A stretch of DNA of 64,000 bases from Epilithonimonas lactis (GTDB lineage: Bacteria; Bacteroidota; Bacteroidia; Flavobacteriales; Weeksellaceae), in contig NZ_FOFI01000001.1 of the NCBI RefSeq assembly GCF_900110605.1, positions 682,001-746,000 on the forward strand. The letters are read 5' to 3'. How positions within the stretch are numbered: the stretch's first letter is position 1; every line of letters begins with the position of its first letter. Both the position numbers and the translations under genes were made by a program. The notes beneath the pieces are model-generated. The model did not search any database, had not been told where the DNA came from, and saw nothing but the letters and a program-made list of their open reading frames with translations. This document shows positions 25,341 to 33,961 of this stretch, piece after piece.

Positions 25341-26306
25341 ATGAAAAAATCAGTCGGAATCATCGGAGCCAATGGCTACACGGGAAGCGAACTCGTTCGT
25401 TTGCTCGCATTTCATCCGAATATAGAATTAAAGTTTTTGTTCAGTCGTTCCAATTCCGGAGTGAAAATTTCCGAATTGTATCCGGATTTGGACTCGATTT
25501 GTGATTTGGTTTTGACGAATGAAATTTCAGAAACGGACATTCTTTTCCTTTGCCTTCCTCACAAAGAAAGTCAAAACTGGCTGAATGAAAATCCGGTTTC
25601 AGAAGAAACTTTGGTTATCGATTTAGGAAATGATTTCCGTCTCGAAGGCAATTTCGGAAATAGAAATTTTGTTTATGGTTTGCCCGAGATTTATTTTAAT
25701 AAAATTAAAAACTCAAAAAGTATCGCAAATCCTGGATGTTTTGCAACTGCGATTCAATTAGCGTTGTTGCCTTTAGCAAAGGAAAATCTTTTGAATGATG
25801 TTTACACAACAGGAATTACGGGTTCGACTGGAGCAGGACAATCTTTGCAACCGACAACGCATTTCACTTGGCGAAATGACAATATTTCAGCTTACAAAAC
25901 TTTGAATCACCAGCACGTCGACGAGATTTTAAAACAAGTCAATTTGCTTAATGAAAAGGATGTGGAACTCAACTTTGTTCCGTGGCGTGGTGATTTTGCA
26001 AGAGGAATTTTCACAAGTTCTATCATCGAATGCGATTTGGAATTAGATAAAATTTACAATTTATATAAAGACTTCTACAAAGATTCGCATTTCGTGAAAA
26101 TTTCAGAAAAATCGATTGATATGAAACAAGTTGTGAATACCAATTTCTGTGTCATCCAAATCGAAAAACAAGGAAACAAAATAGCGGTTCATTCAGCAAT
26201 CGATAACTTATTGAAAGGCGCATCCGGACAAGCAGTTCAGAATATGAATATCGCCAATGGCTGGGAACAAAATCTAGGATTAAACTTAAAACCATTGGCT
26301 TTCTAA
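25341..26306 (+). CDS. argC: N-acyl-gamma-glutamyl-phosphate reductase
   Basis: 321 aa, normal for the shorter argC class. NADPH reduction of acylglutamyl phosphate to the semialdehyde. GIIGANGYTGSEL (residues 6-18) is the nucleotide-binding loop, and NPGCFATA places the catalytic Cys at residue 133. HQHVDEI and the C-terminal NLLKGASGQAVQNMN are conserved. Upstream spacing holds remnants of CTTTGCG repeats. Confidence 0.95.
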   Translation: MKKSVGIIGANGYTGSELVRLLAFHPNIELKFLFSRSNSGVKISELYPDLDSICDLVLTNEISETDILFLCLPHKESQNWLNENPVSEETLVIDLGNDFRLEGNFGNRNFVYGLPEIYFNKIKNSKSIANPGCFATAIQLALLPLAKENLLNDVYTTGITGSTGAGQSLQPTTHFTWRNDNISAYKTLNHQHVDEILKQVNLLNEKDVELNFVPWRGDFARGIFTSSIIECDLELDKIYNLYKDFYKDSHFVKISEKSIDMKQVVNTNFCVIQIEKQGNKIAVHSAIDNLLKGASGQAVQNMNIANGWEQNLGLNLKPLAF

Positions 26307-26380
26307 ACTTTGCGACTTTAAAGCAGTTTGAAATTAAAAAAAAATCTTTGCGCACTTTGCGTTAAATTAAAAATGTAAAA

Positions 26381-27544
26381 ATGAATTTATTCAACGTGTA
26401 TCCACTGTTCAATATCAATCCTGTCAAAGCCGAAGGTTCTTTCCTTTGGGATGAAAACGGACAAAAATACCTCGATTTTTATGGTGGTCACGCTGTGATT
26501 TCCATTGGTCACAATCATCCGCATTATGTTGACAAATTGAAAAATCAATTGGGTAAAATCAGTTTTTATTCCAATTCGGTTCAGAATAATTTACAAACTG
26601 AATTGGCTGAGAAATTAGGAAAATTATCAGGTTACGAAGATTATTCAGTGTTCCTCTGTAATTCTGGAGCAGAAGCCAACGAAAACGCTTTAAAACTGGC
26701 TTCATTTCACAACGGAAAAAAGAAAGTAATCTATTTCTCCGAAGCTTTCCACGGCCGAACTTCCGCCACGGTTGCTGTGACAGACAATCCAAAAATCGTA
26801 GCGCCAGTCAACGAATCTGAGAATTTCGTCAAATGTGAATTCAATAATTCTGAAGAATTAGAAAAGATTTTTGCCGAAAACAAGAACGAAATTTCAGCAG
26901 TAATCGTAGAAGGAATTCAAGGTGTTGGAGGAATTAATTTATTGGATAAAGATTTCATTTTAACGATTGAAAAATTGTGCAAAGAAAATAATGCGATTTT
27001 AATTTTGGACGAAGTTCAGTCTGGTTACGGACGTTCCGGGAAATTCTTTGCCCATCAGGAATTTGACATCAAACCAGATTTAATAACGGTTGCAAAAGGA
27101 ATGGGAAATGGTTTCCCTATTGGCGGTGTTCTGATTAGTCCAAAATTCGAGGCGAGTTACGGATTATTGGGAACTACATTTGGCGGAAATCATCTCGCTT
27201 GCGTGGCTGGTATTGCAGTTTTGGAAGTGATTGAAAATGAAAATCTAATTAATAATTCAGAAAAAATCGGCGCTTACATCGAACAAAAAATTAAAGATTT
27301 CCCTCACATCAAAAACATCAAAAGGCGCGGTCTGATGATTGGAATTGAGCTCGACCAAGCTTGCGCAGATGTCAGGAAAGAATTGCTGTTCGAACATTTT
27401 ATTTTCACTGGAAATGCCAATGACAAGAATGTTCTGCGGATTCTACCGGCGCTCAATATTTCGGAAAAAGAATCCGATTTGTTCATCAATGCTTTAGGAA
27501 AAACCTTGAAAGCCATTGATGAGAAAATATTAGAATTAAAATAA
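26381..27544 (+). CDS. argD: Acylornithine aminotransferase (class III PLP)
   Basis: 387 aa. Transaminates acylglutamate semialdehyde to acylornithine with glutamate as donor. NSGAEANENALKLA is the conserved helix-start signature. ILDEVQSGYGRSG is the cofactor-aspartate region, and the PLP lysine is K239 in ITVAKGMGNG. Start ATG at 26381. The stop codon TAA overlaps the left arm of the following 111-bp inverted-repeat element. Confidence 0.93.
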   Translation: MNLFNVYPLFNINPVKAEGSFLWDENGQKYLDFYGGHAVISIGHNHPHYVDKLKNQLGKISFYSNSVQNNLQTELAEKLGKLSGYEDYSVFLCNSGAEANENALKLASFHNGKKKVIYFSEAFHGRTSATVAVTDNPKIVAPVNESENFVKCEFNNSEELEKIFAENKNEISAVIVEGIQGVGGINLLDKDFILTIEKLCKENNAILILDEVQSGYGRSGKFFAHQEFDIKPDLITVAKGMGNGFPIGGVLISPKFEASYGLLGTTFGGNHLACVAGIAVLEVIENENLINNSEKIGAYIEQKIKDFPHIKNIKRRGLMIGIELDQACADVRKELLFEHFIFTGNANDKNVLRILPALNISEKESDLFINALGKTLKAIDEKILELK

Positions 27545-27653
27545 CGCAAAGGCGCGAGAGTAGTAATCTCACTGCTGAAAAGTCGCCAACATTGTAAGTT
27601 AAAATTTGCGACTTGAAATGTCGAATCATAAAAAATCATAGCGCCTTTGCGTT
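27543..27653. repeat. 111-bp MITE-like element with perfect 13-bp terminal inverted repeats
   Basis: AACGCAAAGGCGC at 27543-27555 and GCGCCTTTGCGTT at 27641-27653 are exact reverse complements. The left arm starts inside the argD stop codon. Related CTTTGCG sequences occur at 25271-25340, 26307-26365 and 31972-32100. Confidence 0.8.
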
Positions 27654-27668
27654 CAAAACAATTAAGAA

Positions 27669-28631
27669 ATGAAAAATTTCACTTCGGTTTACGATATAGA
27701 TAATTTGCAGGAAATCATTGCAAAAGCCTTAAAAATAAAAGAAAATCCATTAGAAAATCCAACCAAAGGAAAAGGGAAAACGATTGGTTTGGTTTTCCTC
27801 AATTCCAGTCTCAGAACAAGATTGAGTTCTCAAATTGCTGCTCAAAATTTAGGATTAAATGTCCTAACACTCAACGCCGCTCAAGAAGCCTGGAATCTGG
27901 AATTCGCTGATGGAACGGTGATGAACAGCGATACAGTTGAACACATCAAAGATGCCATCGAGGTTCTGAATCAATATTGTGATATCATCGCCGTAAGATG
28001 TTTCGCGGGAATGAAAAACAAAGCCGACGACGTGAACGAAAGTATTCTGAGCCAGTTCCTGAAACACGCCAAAGTTCCAGTGATTTCTTTGGAATCTGCG
28101 ACGCGTCATCCGTTGCAAAGTCTGGCAGATTGCATCACAATCACAGAAAATTGGACGGAAAATAGAAAACCAAAAGTCGTTTTGACTTGGGCGCCTCACA
28201 TCAAACCGATTGCGCAGGCTGTCGGAAACTCGTTCACAGAATGGATGCAACAAATGGATGTTGATTTTGTGATTGCAAATCCGGAAGGTTATGATTTGGA
28301 TAAAAATTTTACAAAGGATACGAAAGTGATTCATAATCAAGACGAAGCACTGAAAGATGCAGATTTTGTTTACGTTAAAAACTGGTCGTCATTTGAAGAT
28401 TATACAGCGATGCCGAAAGTTGACGAAAACTGGATGTTGAGCAATGAAAAATTGGAATTAACAAACAATGGAAAAGTGATGCATTGCCTTCCCGTCCGTA
28501 GAAATCTTGAATTGAGTGATGAAGTGGTGGATGGCGAAAACTCAATCATTTATCAGCAGGCAAAAAACAGAATTTTTTCTGCACAGGCTGTTTTCTCTGA
28601 AATTTTAGATGAGATTAATAGTAAAGATTGA
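27669..28631 (+). CDS. argF': N-acylornithine carbamoyltransferase (probably N-succinylornithine)
   Basis: 320 aa. Transfers the carbamoyl group to N-acylornithine to give N-acylcitrulline. LNSSLRTRLSSQ contains the carbamoyl phosphate loop in its acylornithine-specific SxRTR form, and MHCLPVRRN is the C-terminal signature, with Cys in the ornithine-side position. Aligned by eye with the Bacteroides fragilis succinylornithine enzyme, residue 90 is Val (MNSDTVEH); Pro90 marks succinylornithine and Glu92 of Xanthomonas marks acetylornithine use. Carbamoyl phosphate comes from carAB nearby. Substrate is therefore probably succinylornithine (inference). Confidence 0.9.
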   Translation: MKNFTSVYDIDNLQEIIAKALKIKENPLENPTKGKGKTIGLVFLNSSLRTRLSSQIAAQNLGLNVLTLNAAQEAWNLEFADGTVMNSDTVEHIKDAIEVLNQYCDIIAVRCFAGMKNKADDVNESILSQFLKHAKVPVISLESATRHPLQSLADCITITENWTENRKPKVVLTWAPHIKPIAQAVGNSFTEWMQQMDVDFVIANPEGYDLDKNFTKDTKVIHNQDEALKDADFVYVKNWSSFEDYTAMPKVDENWMLSNEKLELTNNGKVMHCLPVRRNLELSDEVVDGENSIIYQQAKNRIFSAQAVFSEILDEINSKD

Positions 28632-28652
28632 GAAATAAAATATCAATAGGAG

Positions 28653-28700
28653 CGGGCTTTAGCCCGTTTGTGAGGATGGGAATTAAATAGGCTTTAGCCG
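28653..28700. repeat. Palindromic GGCTTTAGCC hairpin repeats
   Basis: CGGGCTTTAGCCCG (28653-28666) and a shorter relative GGCTTTAGCC (28690-28699) lie in the 91-bp gap between the carbamoyltransferase and argB genes. Both can fold as small hairpins. No other function visible. Confidence 0.6.
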
Positions 28701-28722
28701 AAATATAAAGGCAAAACAATTA

Positions 28723-29514
28723 ATGCAAAAAGTACACATCATAAAAATCGGAGGCGCTTTAATCGATGATAAAAAATCATTGAAAGCTTTTCTAGAACAA
28801 TTTTCTCAAATCGGAGGCGCCAAAATCCTGATTCACGGCGGTGGAAAGATTGCAGAAACTTTGGCAGAAAAACTGAAAATCACACAGACGATGATTGATG
28901 GACGCAGGATTACCAACAAGAAAACTTTGAAGTTGGTGACGATGGTTTACGCGGGAAGAATCAACAAAAATATTGTGGCAAAATTGCAGAGTTTTAATTG
29001 CAACGCGATGGGATTTTCCGGCGCAGACGGCAATTTAATTCAAGCTGAAAAACGCCAGCATCCAACCATCAATTTTGGATTTGTTGGCGATATTAATGAA
29101 AAAAGCATCAATCACGAATTGATTACAAATATGATAAATCTGGGTTTGGTTCCGGTGTTTTCTGCAATCACTCACGATAAAAAAGGAAATCTGTTAAACA
29201 CCAACGCAGACACGATTGCCGGAACTATTGCTCAGGCTTTATCAAAAAATTTCGAGACAGAATTGTTGTTCTGCTTCGATAAAAACGGGGTTTTAGAAAA
29301 TGTGGAAGACGAAAATTCAAATCTTAAAACCATTAATAAAACTGAATTTTCTGAATTGAAATCGCAAGGAAAATTCCATAAAGGAATTTTGCCAAAACTC
29401 GAAAATGCTTTCAAAGCCAAAGAAAATGGCGTTCAGAAAGTATCTTTGATTAACGAGAAAAAACTGTCAGACCAAATAAAACAAGGAAATGAAGGAACTG
29501 AAATCTGTCTTTAG
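28723..29514 (+). CDS. argB: Acylglutamate kinase
   Basis: 263 aa, amino acid kinase fold. Phosphorylates acylglutamate with ATP. KIGGALIDD and ILIHGGGKIAETLAEKL (near residue 35-50) are the phosphate-binding loops; TNADTIAGTIAQAL is the conserved C-terminal region. Overlaps argE by 26 nt, so the two are translationally coupled. If the pathway is succinylated, this enzyme uses N-succinylglutamate. Confidence 0.93.
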   Translation: MQKVHIIKIGGALIDDKKSLKAFLEQFSQIGGAKILIHGGGKIAETLAEKLKITQTMIDGRRITNKKTLKLVTMVYAGRINKNIVAKLQSFNCNAMGFSGADGNLIQAEKRQHPTINFGFVGDINEKSINHELITNMINLGLVPVFSAITHDKKGNLLNTNADTIAGTIAQALSKNFETELLFCFDKNGVLENVEDENSNLKTINKTEFSELKSQGKFHKGILPKLENAFKAKENGVQKVSLINEKKLSDQIKQGNEGTEICL

Positions 29515-30571
29515 CAGAGAAGAACTTGCGGAAAATGCCGTCAAATTACTGAAAAAACTCATCGCAACACCATCTATGAGTCGCGACGAATACAACGCTT
29601 CGCTCATCATCGAAGGCTTTTTCAATGAGCATCAATTGACTGTCAACCGATTCAAAAATAACATCTGGGCAACCAACAAACATTTTGACGCCGGCAAACC
29701 ATCGATTCTCCTCAACACGCATCACGACACGGTAAAACCGAACAAAGCTTACACTTTGGACCCGTTCATTCCGGTGGAAAAAGACGGCAAATTATTTGGT
29801 TTGGGAAGCAATGATGCGGGCGCGTCTTTAGTAGCGATGGCGCAGACTTTTCTCTATTTTTATGAAGCCGAAGATTTGACTCATAATTTAGTAATTGCTT
29901 TGACAGCCGAGGAAGAAATCTCCGGTCTGGACGGCATCGAAGCCCTGTTTCCACAACTTCCGAACGTCGAATTGGCAATTGTTGGCGAACCTACAAAAAT
30001 GAATCTTGCGATTGCAGAAAAAGGTTTGCTCGTCATCGATGGCGAAATGCTGGGAACGCCTTCTCACGCTGCGCATCCGAACGATGACAATGCGATTGTG
30101 AAATGTATGAAGGATTTGCAAAACATCCTCGATTTCAAATTCCCGAAAGTTTCCGATTATTTGGGCGAGGTGAAAGTCACATTGTCAGTTCTCAACGCAG
30201 GAACGCAACACAACGTGGTTCCCGAAAAATGCAATTTCACATTGGATGTCCGCGTGACAGACGAATACACGAATCGCGAAGTTTTCGAAATCATCCAGTC
30301 GCAGATGAAATCCAAACTGACACCGAGGTCATTCCGTCTCAATTCCTCAAAAATCGACGTCAACCATCCGTTTGTTCAGGCTGGATTGGCGTTGGGCAGG
30401 ACAACTTACGGTTCGCCGACATCCTCGGACCAGGCGATTATTCCGTGCACATCGGTCAAGTTGGGACCCGGCGACAGCTTGCGTTCCCACACCGCGGACG
30501 AGTTTGTCTACATCGACGAAATCCGAGAAGGCATCGATGTTTACATTAAAATATTAGAGAAAGTTCTTTAA
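29489..30571 (+). CDS. argE: M20-family acylornithine/acylcitrulline deacylase
   Basis: 360 aa. Zinc-dependent M20 peptidase fold: NTHHDTVKP has the first His ligand, GLGSNDAGAS the bridging Asp, and TAEEEISGLDG the Glu-Glu pair. In Bacteroidota this enzyme removes the acyl group after carbamoylation, so the direct substrate may be acylcitrulline. The start ATG lies within argB. A nested inverted repeat fills the gap to argH. Confidence 0.88.
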   Translation: MKELKSVFSREELAENAVKLLKKLIATPSMSRDEYNASLIIEGFFNEHQLTVNRFKNNIWATNKHFDAGKPSILLNTHHDTVKPNKAYTLDPFIPVEKDGKLFGLGSNDAGASLVAMAQTFLYFYEAEDLTHNLVIALTAEEEISGLDGIEALFPQLPNVELAIVGEPTKMNLAIAEKGLLVIDGEMLGTPSHAAHPNDDNAIVKCMKDLQNILDFKFPKVSDYLGEVKVTLSVLNAGTQHNVVPEKCNFTLDVRVTDEYTNREVFEIIQSQMKSKLTPRSFRLNSSKIDVNHPFVQAGLALGRTTYGSPTSSDQAIIPCTSVKLGPGDSLRSHTADEFVYIDEIREGIDVYIKILEKVL

Positions 30572-30573
30572 CG

Positions 30574-30650
30574 GAAGTTAGAATTGAGAAATTAGAAATT
30601 AGAAAACCAATTTGGAATCTAACTTCTAACCTCTAAAATCTAATTTCTAA
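30574..30650. repeat. Nested inverted repeats between argE and argH
   Basis: GAAGTTAGA (30574-30582) pairs with TCTAACTTC (30618-30626), and TTAGAAATTAGA (30592-30603) pairs with TCTAATTTCTAA (30639-30650), both perfectly. Similar TAGAAATTAG-type words are common in the gaps of this genome. Confidence 0.65.
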
Positions 30651-30661
30651 AAATTATTAAA

Positions 30662-31966
30662 ATGAAAAAAATCTGGCAAAAAGACAATACGACAACCAAC
30701 GATTTGGTTACAAAATTCACAGTCGGGAAAGACCTGGATTTTGACGACAGATTAGCAAAATACGATGTGTTGGGCTCCATTGCCCACGCAAAAATGCTCG
30801 CAGAAGTTGGATTGATTCGACTGGATGAAGAGCACGCAATCGTGGCCGTTTTGGAAGAAGTTCTTTCTGAAATCGAAAAAGAAACTTTCGAAATCGATAA
30901 AACCGCAGAAGACATCCATTCTCAAATCGAAAATATCCTCATCGAAAAATTGGGCGAAACAGGAAAGAAAATCCACACCGCAAGGTCAAGAAACGACCAG
31001 GTTTTGACGGATATCAAATTATACTTAATTGACGAAATCAGAGAAATCACAGAACTGACCGATTCATTTTTTCAAATCCTGAAAGACAAAGCCAATCTTC
31101 ATAAAGACGTGTTATTGCCTGGTTATACGCATTTGCAGGTGGCGATGCCGTCGTCTTTCGGATTGTGGTTTGGCGCGTATGCAGAATCTTTGGTGGATGA
31201 TTTGGAATTGCTGTTTGCAACGAAGAATATCATTAATAAAAATCCACTAGGCTCGGCCGCGGGTTACGGTTCATCATTCCCGATTGACAGAGAAAGTACG
31301 ACTTACAAACTAGGTTTCAGAACTTTGAATCATAATGTGGTTTATGCGCAGATGACACGAGGGAAATCCGAGAAATTGTTGGCGAATTCGTTGTCGGTTT
31401 TGGCTGGAACTTTAAGCAAATTTTCTTACGATGTTTGTATTTATTTAAGTCAGAACTTTGATTTTATCAGCTTTCCAAAGGAATTCACAACTGGCAGTAG
31501 TATAATGCCACACAAGAAAAATCCGGATATTTTCGAATTGGTGAGAGCGAGATGCAACAGAATTCAAGCTTTGCCAAATGAATTGATTTTGGTGACGAAT
31601 AATCTGCCATCAGGCTATCACAGAGATTTGCAATTGACAAAAGAAATCCTTTTTCCGGCCATCGATTCTTTGAAAGAATGTCTTGAAATCCTGATTTACA
31701 CGCTTCCAAACATCGAAGTGAAAGACAATATTCTGGATGATGAAAAGTACAAATACATCTTCAGCGTAGAGAAAATCAACGAAGAAGTGAAGAATGGAAA
31801 GTCATTCCGAGATGCCTATATTCAAATCGGTCAGGAAATAGAAAAAGGCTTGTTCGAATACGATTACAAAGAACTCAATCACTCTCATCAAGGCAGTTTG
31901 GGAAACCTTTGCCTCGACGAAATCGAATATCAATTCAATAAAGTCAGAGATAAATTGTTGGGTTGA
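30662..31966 (+). CDS. argH: Argininosuccinate lyase
   Basis: 434 aa, fumarase/aspartase superfamily. Cleaves argininosuccinate into arginine and fumarate. The signature GSSIMPHKKNPDIFE near residue 280 holds the catalytic Ser and Lys. TARSRNDQVLTD is the conserved early region. Final enzyme of the cluster; the gene begins 90 nt after argE. Length a little below the common 450-460, but with all conserved regions present. Confidence 0.96.
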   Translation: MKKIWQKDNTTTNDLVTKFTVGKDLDFDDRLAKYDVLGSIAHAKMLAEVGLIRLDEEHAIVAVLEEVLSEIEKETFEIDKTAEDIHSQIENILIEKLGETGKKIHTARSRNDQVLTDIKLYLIDEIREITELTDSFFQILKDKANLHKDVLLPGYTHLQVAMPSSFGLWFGAYAESLVDDLELLFATKNIINKNPLGSAAGYGSSFPIDRESTTYKLGFRTLNHNVVYAQMTRGKSEKLLANSLSVLAGTLSKFSYDVCIYLSQNFDFISFPKEFTTGSSIMPHKKNPDIFELVRARCNRIQALPNELILVTNNLPSGYHRDLQLTKEILFPAIDSLKECLEILIYTLPNIEVKDNILDDEKYKYIFSVEKINEEVKNGKSFRDAYIQIGQEIEKGLFEYDYKELNHSHQGSLGNLCLDEIEYQFNKVRDKLLG

Positions 31967-31971
31967 AAAAT

Positions 31972-32100
31972 ATCGCAAAGGCGCAAGATTTAATTAAATT
32001 TGAGTCGCAAAGTTTTAAGTTAATTGGAATGATGTAAATCGAAGGTTTTCTTTTGCGACTTTCAGCAGTTTATTACTAAATAATTTTGCGACTTTGCGAT
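31972..32100. repeat. 129-bp CTTTGCG-type inverted-repeat element
   Basis: ATCGCAAAG (31972-31980) and CTTTGCGAT (32092-32100) are perfect terminal inverted repeats. The inside holds TTTTGCGACTTTCAGCAGTT, close to a segment in the gap upstream of argD. It fills the space between argH and the convergent Lrp gene. Confidence 0.7.
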
Positions 32101-32112
32101 AGAAATATATTT

Positions 32113-32574
32113 TTAATCCAGTTTGAACTTGGTAGATTTTTTCACTTCAGCCAAAACAATAGAACTGTGATATTGCCCGATGTGAGGACTGTTTGAAATC
32201 ACATTCACAGTGAAATGATTGTAAGAATAAATGTCGTTTGCAAGGATTTTCAATTGATAATCATATTCGCCGGAAAGACTGATGATTTCTTGGACTTCAT
32301 CATATTTCGAGATATAATTTTCGAAATCTTTGAGCGTGTTTTGAGACTGCTCTTTTAGACGAACATTGCAATAAACAACAATATTGATTCCGAGTTTTTC
32401 ACGGTTGAGCAGGGCGACATATTTTTCTACAACGCCACTTTTTTCAAGGTTTTTGATACGCTCGTAGGTCGGCGTAAAAGTAAGTCCGATTTTTTCGGAG
32501 ATTTCCTTTACCGATAGCGTAGAATCTTCCTGAAGAAGGGAGAGAATTAATTTGTCTTTTTTGTCCAAACTCAT
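32113..32574 (-). CDS. Lrp/AsnC-family regulator
   Basis: 153 aa, normal length. The N-terminal helix-turn-helix is in DSTLSVKEISEKIGLTFTPT. The C-terminal RAM ligand-binding domain runs from about residue 70 (GINIVVYCNVRLKEQSQ to the end). Such proteins respond to amino acids. Its position between the arg cluster and pyrB/carAB, with both needing carbamoyl phosphate, makes control of one of them plausible, but nothing in the sequence proves it. Confidence 0.9.
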   Translation of the reverse strand: MSLDKKDKLILSLLQEDSTLSVKEISEKIGLTFTPTYERIKNLEKSGVVEKYVALLNREKLGINIVVYCNVRLKEQSQNTLKDFENYISKYDEVQEIISLSGEYDYQLKILANDIYSYNHFTVNVISNSPHIGQYHSSIVLAEVKKSTKFKLD

Positions 32575-32784
32575 AATATTAAGTGGCTGATAGCACGTTG
32601 CTTTTGGCGATTGGCTTAAAAAGCAACGCTTTAATAGTTAAAAATATATGTTTAAGTAGTTTCAAGTACTTGTCAATCTTTCAAAAGTAAAGAAAATATT
32701 TGACTGGAGAAATTTTAAGCGCAGAAGTTCATTGATTTATTACAAAAAAGTATGAATAAGATTTCATCATATCGAAAATATTGG

Positions 32785-32900
32785 TATCTTTGCACCCAAT
32801 GAATCTGGTACAGAATTTAGCGACATTAGTGTTTGGCAAATTTGCCGACAACAACAATATTTTTTATATTTAACGAAGTCTTTTAGGCTTCGTTTTTTTT
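32785..32900 (+). promoter_or_regulatory. pyrB promoter and UTP-type transcription attenuator
   Basis: The -7 element TATCTTTG lies at 32785-32792. Downstream are a palindrome GGCAAATTTGCC (32835-32846), a T-rich stretch with 11 T in 14 bases (32858-32871), and a terminator hairpin AACGAAG/CTTCGTT (32872-32894) with a run of Ts. pyrB begins 18 bases after that run. This layout parallels the E. coli pyrBI attenuator, where low UTP slows polymerase and lets the leader ribosome prevent termination. Regulation is inferred. Confidence 0.7.
32799..32873 (+). CDS. Putative pyrB leader peptide, 24 codons
   Basis: ATG at 32799 to TAA at 32871-32873, encoding MNLVQNLATLVFGKFADNNN followed by IFYI. The start is 6 bases after the -7 element, so translation may be leaderless. 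The last codons lie in the T-rich stretch and the stop codon overlaps the 5' arm of the terminator. A ribosome reaching the stop would cover that arm. No homologous peptide is known to me; reality depends on the attenuation model. Confidence 0.5.
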   Translation: MNLVQNLATLVFGKFADNNNIFYI

Positions 32901-32917
32901 ATTTAAAAATTTCAGAT

Positions 32918-33820
32918 ATGATTAAGCTTGCACGCGTCTCCACGGAGAGTATAGAAAAAATTTTACAGGAAGCACAGCAGTTTGCGGATGGTAAAGTCAG
33001 CAAAATTAAAGGTGATGTTTTCGCCGCGAACCTCTTTTTTGAGAATAGCACAAGAACCAAAACAAGCTTCGAAGTAGCCGAGAAGAAACTCGGTCTTCAA
33101 GTTATAGATTTTGAAGCTGATAAAAGCTCCATCGCAAAGGGTGAAACAATGCTTGATACGATTAAAACTTTGGAAGCTATCGGCGTGGAAGTGGCAGTTA
33201 TCAGGCATTCTGAAAAAAGATATTACGACCAGCTTCAAGATGCTAAATTAAGTATCGTAAATGCTGGCGACGGCGTTGGAAGTCACCCTTCACAGGCGCT
33301 TTTGGACGCTTTGACCATCATTCAGGAGTTTGGAAAGATAGAAGGTTTGAAGATTGGAATCGTAGGCGATGTGAAACACAGCCGAGTTGCCAATTCAGGC
33401 GCAGGATTGTTCAGAAGAATGGGCGCAAAAGTATATTTCTCTGGCCCAGAATTCTGGTTTGACGAAGGAATGTTGGTCAACGGAACTTATATGCAGTTCG
33501 ACGATTTGGTGAAAGAAGTGGATGTTTTGATGTTGTTGAGAATCCAGCACGAGCGTCACGAGAGAACTTTCAATTTCAAATCCGAAGATTATCTTAAGAA
33601 ATTCGGTTTGACGAAAGAAAGAGAAAAGAAAATGAAGCCAAACGCCATCATTATGCATCCGGCACCAATCAACAGAGGTGTGGAGATAGATTCGGAATTG
33701 GTGGAATGTGAAAGGTCCAGAATCTTCAAACAAATGCAGAACGGCGTTTTTGCAAGAATGGCGATTCTTAAATTTGACCTTGAGAATAAAGGTTTCGAGT
33801 TTGTCGACTCCCAAAATTAA
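32918..33820 (+). CDS. pyrB: Aspartate carbamoyltransferase, catalytic chain
   Basis: 300 aa. Joins carbamoyl phosphate to aspartate in the first committed pyrimidine step. The phosphate-binding ENSTRTKTSFE is near residue 45-55, and HPSQALLDALT and MHPAPINRGVEI are further active-site segments. No pyrI regulatory-chain gene follows, so control is expected at transcription through the preceding attenuator. A terminator lies after the stop, separating it from carA. Confidence 0.97.
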   Translation: MIKLARVSTESIEKILQEAQQFADGKVSKIKGDVFAANLFFENSTRTKTSFEVAEKKLGLQVIDFEADKSSIAKGETMLDTIKTLEAIGVEVAVIRHSEKRYYDQLQDAKLSIVNAGDGVGSHPSQALLDALTIIQEFGKIEGLKIGIVGDVKHSRVANSGAGLFRRMGAKVYFSGPEFWFDEGMLVNGTYMQFDDLVKEVDVLMLLRIQHERHERTFNFKSEDYLKKFGLTKEREKKMKPNAIIMHPAPINRGVEIDSELVECERSRIFKQMQNGVFARMAILKFDLENKGFEFVDSQN

Positions 33821-33829
33821 AAATTAATT

Positions 33830-33854
33830 CACGCTTTTCGAGCGTGTTTTTTTT
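33830..33854 (+). terminator. Terminator after pyrB
   Basis: CACGCT and AGCGTG arms with a five-base loop, followed by eight Ts. It begins 10 nt after the pyrB stop and argues that carAB has its own promoter or partial read-through. Confidence 0.8.
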
Positions 33855-33961
33855 GAGTAAAAAAGACCGATGTCAGAAGTCTGATGACCGATGACAAAAA
33901 TGAAATAAATATTAGTGAAACCTCGGACTTCGGACTTCCGTCTTCCGACTTAAAAGTAAAA

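Noticed and set aside
30103-30549. 148-codon frame within argE
   Set aside because: Alternative frame of a clear M20 peptidase gene; the Arg-rich translation matches no family.
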